A stretch of 25,086 bases of DNA, taken from the IMG/VR virus record IMGVR_UViG_3300033144_002995, positions 1 through 25,086 of that record. One strand, 5' to 3'. Position numbers and translations under genes: made by a program. Under the pieces are notes generated by a model that worked only from the letters and a program-made list of their open reading frames with translations, had not been told where the DNA came from and made no database searches. The stretch is from a virus. This document shows, in pieces, positions 20,920 through 25,086 of this stretch (position 1 is its first letter; every line of letters begins with the position of its first letter).

Positions 20920-22029
20920 ATGTCAAAAAAAGAAGAAACAGGATCTTTGCAGATCAAAAAACCATCATTAAAAAGAGAGAATGATGAAACATTTAAAGTT
21001 AAATTAGATAAAAAAGAGGATAAAAAAGATGCCATTCCAATCGGAGAAACAAAGAAGGTGGATGTGGGCGAACAATCCGGAGATGGCAAAAAAGTGGACG
21101 GAAGAGGAGAAGCAGTTGGGAATAGCCAAGAAGGGAAAAGTGAAGCAACGCCTATTAAAGAAATTACTAAAGAAGAATTAAGTAAACCAATAGTAAAACA
21201 AATTAAAGTACCAGAAAATCTTAACAAGTTAGTGGACTTTATGCAAGATACTGGTGGATCTGTAGAAGACTATGTAAGATTAAATGCAGATTACAACAGT
21301 GTAGACGAAAATGTTTTACTCTTCGAATACTATAAAAAAACAAGACCACATTTAACTACTGAAGAAATACAGTTTACTTTAGAAGATAAGTTTGATTTTG
21401 ATAAAGATATTGATGAAGAGAGGGACATCAAAAAAAAGACCCTCAATAAAAAAGAAGAAATTGCAAAAGCAAAAAGTTTTTTAGAAGATTTAAAGAACGA
21501 TTATTATGAAGAGATCAAGTTGAACTCAACTCATATGTCTGAAGATCAGAAAAAAGCCTTTGACTTTTTCAATAGATACAACAATGAACAAGACATAGCG
21601 CGTGCACAACACGAGGATTTTAAAAATGTTACACAAGAGTATTTTGGCGATGGATTTGAAGGTTTTGAATTTAAAGTTGCCAATAAACACTATAAGTACG
21701 GAATAAAAGATCCTAGCAAAGTTGCAGAAAATCAATCAAATCTTAACACTTTTATCGGGAAGTTCTTAGATAAAGACGGAGCTGTTAGTGATCACAAAGG
21801 TTATCATAAGGCTATTTATGCTGCACAACACGTGGATACTATTGCAGAGCATTTTTATGAGCAAGGCAAAGCCGATGCTATTAAAGATATTACTGCTAAA
21901 TCTAATAACGTTTCAAAAGAAGCCAGGTCTACGCCCGGTGGAGAAATTACATTAAACGGATGGAAGGTAAAAGCGATAAGTGGTGTGGATAGTTCTAAGT
22001 TGAAAATTAAAAATAAAACTAAAAACTAA
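20920..22029 (+). CDS. Probable capsid scaffolding protein
   Basis: 369 residues. Charged and mostly helical. The first 90 residues are Lys/Glu/Gly-rich and disordered. A long helical middle (LEDKFDFDKDIDEERDIKKK and SEDQKKAFDFFNRYNNEQDI) and a basic end (GWKVKAISGVDSSKLKIKNK) follow. Its place between portal and major capsid protein and its composition are those of scaffolds, which organise capsid subunits and leave the head. No protease motif is visible by eye, so a fused maturation protease is not supported. Confidence 0.7.
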   Translation: MSKKEETGSLQIKKPSLKRENDETFKVKLDKKEDKKDAIPIGETKKVDVGEQSGDGKKVDGRGEAVGNSQEGKSEATPIKEITKEELSKPIVKQIKVPENLNKLVDFMQDTGGSVEDYVRLNADYNSVDENVLLFEYYKKTRPHLTTEEIQFTLEDKFDFDKDIDEERDIKKKTLNKKEEIAKAKSFLEDLKNDYYEEIKLNSTHMSEDQKKAFDFFNRYNNEQDIARAQHEDFKNVTQEYFGDGFEGFEFKVANKHYKYGIKDPSKVAENQSNLNTFIGKFLDKDGAVSDHKGYHKAIYAAQHVDTIAEHFYEQGKADAIKDITAKSNNVSKEARSTPGGEITLNGWKVKAISGVDSSKLKIKNKTKN

Positions 22030-22034
22030 AAATT

Positions 22035-23564
22035 ATGGGTTTTGAAGTTGGCGGGTCTTTTCCCGCAAGTTTATCCCCTGCTCAACAGCGAATGACATTA
22101 ATTTCAAATTATTTGTCTTTTGATGACGCTGCTGGTGGTGGTACTTTCGCTCAGCAATATTTACCTGAGCTATACGAAAGAGAAGTAGAAAGATATGGTA
22201 ATAGAACTATCGGATCTTTCTTAAGAATGGTTGGCGCTGAAATGCCAATGACATCTGATCAAGTAATTTGGTCTGAACAAAACAGGTTACATGTTGCTTA
22301 TAAAGACAACGCAGTTGTATCTGCTGGTGCTGCTTTTGATATTGACATTACCTTAAATTTAGGTGCTGCTCCTGGTGGTGCTGCTGACAGTGGTGCGGTT
22401 AGAATAGGTCAAACTATTTTAATTTCTGATGCTGCTACAGGTTTAGTTACTTGTAAAGCGTTAGTACAAAATGTTACAAACGCTGGTGGTGATCCTGCAG
22501 ATACTTTAGAGTGTTCTATTTATGGAACTGCTGTACCTGCAGCTATTGACCAAACTGTTACTCCAGGTGCTTTATCAAACCTATTTGTATATGGTTCTGA
22601 ATTTGCTAAAGGAACGGTTGGGATGGATGCGTCTATTGAGCCACAATTGACTCAATATCACAATTCACCTATTATCATTAAAGATTCTTTTCAGATCAAT
22701 GGTTCTGACACTGCTCAGATCGGTTGGGTTGAAGTATCTACTGAAGCTGGTCAGGATGGATATTTGTGGTACTTAAAGTCTGAATCTGAAACAAGATTAA
22801 GATTTGAAGATTATCTAGAAATGTCTATGGTTGAAGGTGTTCTTTATGAGAATGCTGGTGCTGAGGTATACAACTATGGTGATTTAACAGGTTTATTTGG
22901 TACTCCACAAGGTGCTGCAACAAACCAAGTTATCAAAGGTACGCAAGGTCTTTTTGCTGCTATCGAAGAAAGAGGTAATGTATACGCTGGTTTTGCTGGT
23001 GCTGCTGCTCCTGGTTCTGGTGCATTAGGTGATTTCGATGAAATCCTTAAAAACCTAGATAAGCAGGGTGCTATTGAAGAAAATATGCTTTTCTTGAAAA
23101 GACAAACTGCTCTTGATTTTGACGACATGGTTGCAGCTATGAATGGATCTTATGCATCTACTCAGGCGGCTTCTTACGGACTTTTCGAGAATGATGGTGA
23201 TATGGCATTAAACTTTGGATTTAATGGATTTAGAAGAGGTTCTTATGACTTCTACAAAACTGACTGGAAATATCTTAACGATGCTTCTACTAGAGGTTTG
23301 TCTAATGAAATTGACGGAGTTTTAGTTCCAGCTGGTACTAGTACTGTTTACGATCAAATGCTTGGATCTAATATTAGAAGACCTTTCTTACATGTAAGAT
23401 ATAGAGCTTCTGAAACTGAAGATCGAAGAATGAAGTCGTGGATCACTGGTTCTGTTGGTGGTGCTTATACTGATACTTTAGATGCGATGACTGTAAGTTT
23501 CTTATCTGAAAGATGTTTAGTAACTCAAGCGGCTAACAACTTCGTGTTGTTTAAAGCAGCTTAA
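22035..23564 (+). CDS. Major capsid protein (HK97-fold, N4/crAss-like)
   Basis: 509 residues. It follows portal and scaffold, has the expected length and has the features of HK97-type shell proteins: a helical N-terminal arm (SLSPAQQRMTLISNYL, FAQQYLPELYEREVERYGNR), an SEQNRLHVAYK E-loop-like region, and a compact C-terminal domain with a long helix (SESETRLRFEDYLEMSMVEG). The codons are biased to GGT and GCT for Gly and Ala, while neighbours use GGA and GCA more; this fits very high expression. It starts 5 bases after the scaffold stop and has no Shine-Dalgarno sequence. Confidence 0.85.
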   Translation: MGFEVGGSFPASLSPAQQRMTLISNYLSFDDAAGGGTFAQQYLPELYEREVERYGNRTIGSFLRMVGAEMPMTSDQVIWSEQNRLHVAYKDNAVVSAGAAFDIDITLNLGAAPGGAADSGAVRIGQTILISDAATGLVTCKALVQNVTNAGGDPADTLECSIYGTAVPAAIDQTVTPGALSNLFVYGSEFAKGTVGMDASIEPQLTQYHNSPIIIKDSFQINGSDTAQIGWVEVSTEAGQDGYLWYLKSESETRLRFEDYLEMSMVEGVLYENAGAEVYNYGDLTGLFGTPQGAATNQVIKGTQGLFAAIEERGNVYAGFAGAAAPGSGALGDFDEILKNLDKQGAIEENMLFLKRQTALDFDDMVAAMNGSYASTQAASYGLFENDGDMALNFGFNGFRRGSYDFYKTDWKYLNDASTRGLSNEIDGVLVPAGTSTVYDQMLGSNIRRPFLHVRYRASETEDRRMKSWITGSVGGAYTDTLDAMTVSFLSERCLVTQAANNFVLFKAA

Positions 23565-23594
23565 TTATTGTTTAACATTTAAAGAATAGAAATT

Positions 23595-23864
23595 ATGGGA
23601 CATATAAGAATAGCAAAAGAAGCTGGTGCATTTGATATTGCATCAGCTGATGGTGTTTTGAGTGTAAAACTAGACACTGGGGATGTTGTAGTTAGTTATA
23701 GTGGAAGCACTAAAACAACTATTGCATCTACTGCTGGTACTTTAGATCAAGATGACGTACAATTAGTTATTAACGCGATTGATGTTATGGACGGAGCCTC
23801 AGGCCCTGCTCCATTAACAACATTAAGTGAAGTAGATATAACTATTACAGGCGAAACCTTGTAA
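23595..23864 (+). CDS. Small structural protein following the capsid gene
   Basis: 89 residues. Beta-rich and acidic (FDIASADGVLSVKLDTGDVV, TTLSEVDITITGETL) with an inner helix (LDQDDVQLVINAIDVMDGAS). Candidates are a capsid decoration protein or a head-tail joining protein; the position right after the capsid gene and before a strong terminator supports a structural role. No certain family. Confidence 0.6.
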   Translation: MGHIRIAKEAGAFDIASADGVLSVKLDTGDVVVSYSGSTKTTIASTAGTLDQDDVQLVINAIDVMDGASGPAPLTTLSEVDITITGETL

Positions 23865-23874
23865 AACAACTACT

Positions 23875-23902
23875 AAGATCCCGTTTCGGCGGGATCTTTT
23901 TT
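23875..23902 (+). terminator. Rho-independent terminator after the capsid operon
   Basis: AAGATCCCG (23875-23883) pairs perfectly with CGGGATCTT (23890-23898) around a 6-base loop TTTCGG. The T tract continues to 23902. A 9-bp GC-rich stem in an A/T-rich genome is a strong signal. It should limit read-through from capsid into tail genes. Confidence 0.9.
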
Positions 23903-23925
23903 AATAATTTATATTATATTATATC

Positions 23926-24693
23926 ATGGAAGAAACAAAAACAAAACCAACAAAAAAAGATAGTTGGGAATATAGAGATAGAAATTACTATTTACTATAT
24001 GGAAAAGAACCTTTAACATACACTTTACCATCTAGACATTCACAAAGATATTCTTTAGTATGGTTTGATCCAGAACAAGGATATGAAAGAGAATTAAGAT
24101 ATGCTACAAATCAAAAAAGTATTTTTGTTGATGAGCAAGAAGGTCAAGTTACATTAAAGCATATTATTTTTGAAAAAGGACATTTATTTGTTCCTAAAGA
24201 AAAAAGAAATCTTCAAGAATTTCTAGATCATCATCCTCACAGAGGTTTGATATTTCAAGAGTTTATTCCTGAAAGACAAGCAGAAAATGAAGTTGATAGA
24301 ATAGAACTTGAAGTAGACGCTTTAAATATTGCTAGAAACCTTGACATTGATCAAGCTGAAGCAGTACTAAGAGTAGAATTTGGATCTAAAGTTATTAAAT
24401 TAACATCGAAAGAAATAAAAAGAGATTTACTTAGATTTGTTAAAAGAAATCCAGCACTTTTTATGGACTTAGTTAATGATGAAAATGTAATGCTTAGAAA
24501 CTTTGCTATAAAAGCAGTTGAAGCGAAAATCATTAAATTAGATGCAGATCAAAGAACTTTTAAATGGGGTTCTAATGGACGTAAGCTAATGACGGTTCCA
24601 TTTGATGAAAATCCATACTCAGCAATGGCTGCGTGGTTTAAAACAGATGAAGGGTTAGAAGTTTATAAGTCTATAGATAAAAAACTCAAATAA
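23926..24693 (+). CDS. Conserved phage protein, unknown function
   Basis: 255 residues. N-terminal beta-rich domain (YRDRNYYLLYGKEPLTYTLP, LVWFDPEQGYERELRYATNQ, VDEQEGQVTLKHIIFEKGHL), then a helical domain about 120-235 (RIELEVDALNIARNLDIDQA, KEIKRDLLRFVKRNPALFMD) and a short end with FDENPYSAMAAWFKTDEG. I recall close relatives in many uncultured marine Bacteroidota phages, always near the capsid genes, with no assigned role. The first domain looks DNA- or capsid-binding. It lies alone between two strong terminators, so it probably has its own promoter at about 23903-23925. Confidence 0.65.
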   Translation: MEETKTKPTKKDSWEYRDRNYYLLYGKEPLTYTLPSRHSQRYSLVWFDPEQGYERELRYATNQKSIFVDEQEGQVTLKHIIFEKGHLFVPKEKRNLQEFLDHHPHRGLIFQEFIPERQAENEVDRIELEVDALNIARNLDIDQAEAVLRVEFGSKVIKLTSKEIKRDLLRFVKRNPALFMDLVNDENVMLRNFAIKAVEAKIIKLDADQRTFKWGSNGRKLMTVPFDENPYSAMAAWFKTDEGLEVYKSIDKKLK

Positions 24694-24704
24694 CAGGTGA
24701 TTAT

Positions 24705-24738
24705 AAAAAGGGTGGCTTAACCGCCATCCTTTTTTTTT
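24705..24738 (+). terminator. Rho-independent terminator before the last gene
   Basis: AAAAAGGGTGGC (24705-24716) pairs with GCCATCCTTTTT (24723-24734), one G-T wobble, loop TTAACC, and the T run continues to 24738. The stem's A/T base means it could work on both strands, but only rightward genes lie beside it. Confidence 0.85.
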
Positions 24739-24749
24739 AAACTAACAAA

Positions 24750-25086
24750 ATGGCAATAAACGTAAATGAAGTTTACCAAACTGTTTTATTTATACTTAAT
24801 AAAGAACAGAGAGGATACTTAACCCCGGCTGAATATAACAAGATTGGTACTCAAGTTCAATTAGAAATCTTTGAAAAGTATTTTGAAGATTTAAATCAAC
24901 AATTGCGCGCACCTGAAACTGATAGTGAATATGCAGATAGAATTAGAACTATTGAAGATAATATTCAAATTTTTGAAACAAGAGAAGAATTAACTTTTAC
25001 CAATGGAGAGTTTTCTGCTATAAATATTCCAGAAATTCATAGATTAGGTACAGTTCAATTTGAACCTGCTGGAATAAATCCTACAG
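24750..25086 (+). CDS. Probable tail/connector protein, 5' part only
   Basis: The window ends inside this frame, so only the first 112 residues are seen. It begins MAINVNEVYQTVLFILNKEQ, followed by RGYLTPAEYNKIGTQVQLEI, a long helical opening, then LGTVQFEPAGINPT. I recall this opening from a conserved protein encoded after the capsid gene in crAss-like and related Bacteroidota podoviruses, where it is thought to be a head-tail or tail-ring component. That assignment is from memory and needs a search. ATG at 24750, 12 bases after the terminator. Confidence 0.7.
   Translation, partial: MAINVNEVYQTVLFILNKEQRGYLTPAEYNKIGTQVQLEIFEKYFEDLNQQLRAPETDSEYADRIRTIEDNIQIFETREELTFTNGEFSAINIPEIHRLGTVQFEPAGINPT

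Noticed and set aside
1-25086. CRISPR array, insertion sequence, integrase or toxin-antitoxin module
   Set aside because: No regularly spaced repeats, transposase or recombinase motifs were seen; gene order is that of one continuous phage structural region.

Overview
The window looks like the structural half of a tailed bacteriophage genome with a very A+T-rich composition. The host is probably a member of the Bacteroidota, most likely a marine flavobacterium. The reasons are that start codons are preceded by A/T-rich stretches rather than Shine-Dalgarno sequences, that the holin, LamG-type tail protein and several short hypothetical proteins are of kinds I associate with flavobacterial and uncultured marine phages, and that one tail protein ends in a domain resembling those of secreted Bacteroidota proteins. 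The order large terminase, about 800-residue portal, scaffold, about 500-residue capsid protein, then a tail/connector protein recalls crAss-like and Cellulophaga-type podoviruses. That placement is an inference. No integrase, polymerase or other replication gene is visible.

Left arm (1-2331, minus strand): short genes of unknown function read leftward. Five of the transcription starts carry the same 32-bp promoter-like element (TTRCAATGTAAATACGA, 8 variable bases, AGATAAT), so this is probably an early or separately regulated region. It also contains two genes too short for standard callers, a pair of paralogues, a hairpin with a perfect tRNA T-arm but no D or anticodon arm, and a terminator.

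Divergent control region (2332-2653): about 320 bp without a gene, holding two inverted repeats. One of them shares half-sites with the promoter element.

Right arm (2654 to the end, plus strand): tightly packed, mostly with 1-20 base overlaps. First come a beta-helical tail fibre, three small proteins and a chaperonin pair (GroEL-like then GroES-like, reversed from the bacterial order). Next is a cassette of small proteins containing a T7-lysozyme-type amidase, a holin, one-span membrane proteins and a tiny HExxH protein. Eight proteins in this stretch share a short Ser-Pro-hydrophobic motif. Tail and adhesion proteins follow (a GxGY-module protein, a LamG protein and a cysteine-rich repeat protein). 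Then comes a block with a tandem GroES-like protein, the probable small terminase, the large terminase, portal, scaffold and major capsid protein. After the capsid gene are a small structural protein, a strong terminator, a 255-residue conserved phage protein, another strong terminator and the start of a probable tail/connector gene.

The virion genes provide DNA packaging (TerS/TerL/portal), head assembly (scaffold/capsid) and host recognition (fibre, LamG, Cys-rich proteins). The amidase and holin provide lysis. The chaperonin and one or two co-chaperonin-like proteins probably fold the capsid or other virion proteins. The least described elements are the tandem GroES-like protein, the Ser-Pro motif family, the repeated promoter and the tRNA-like minihelix.
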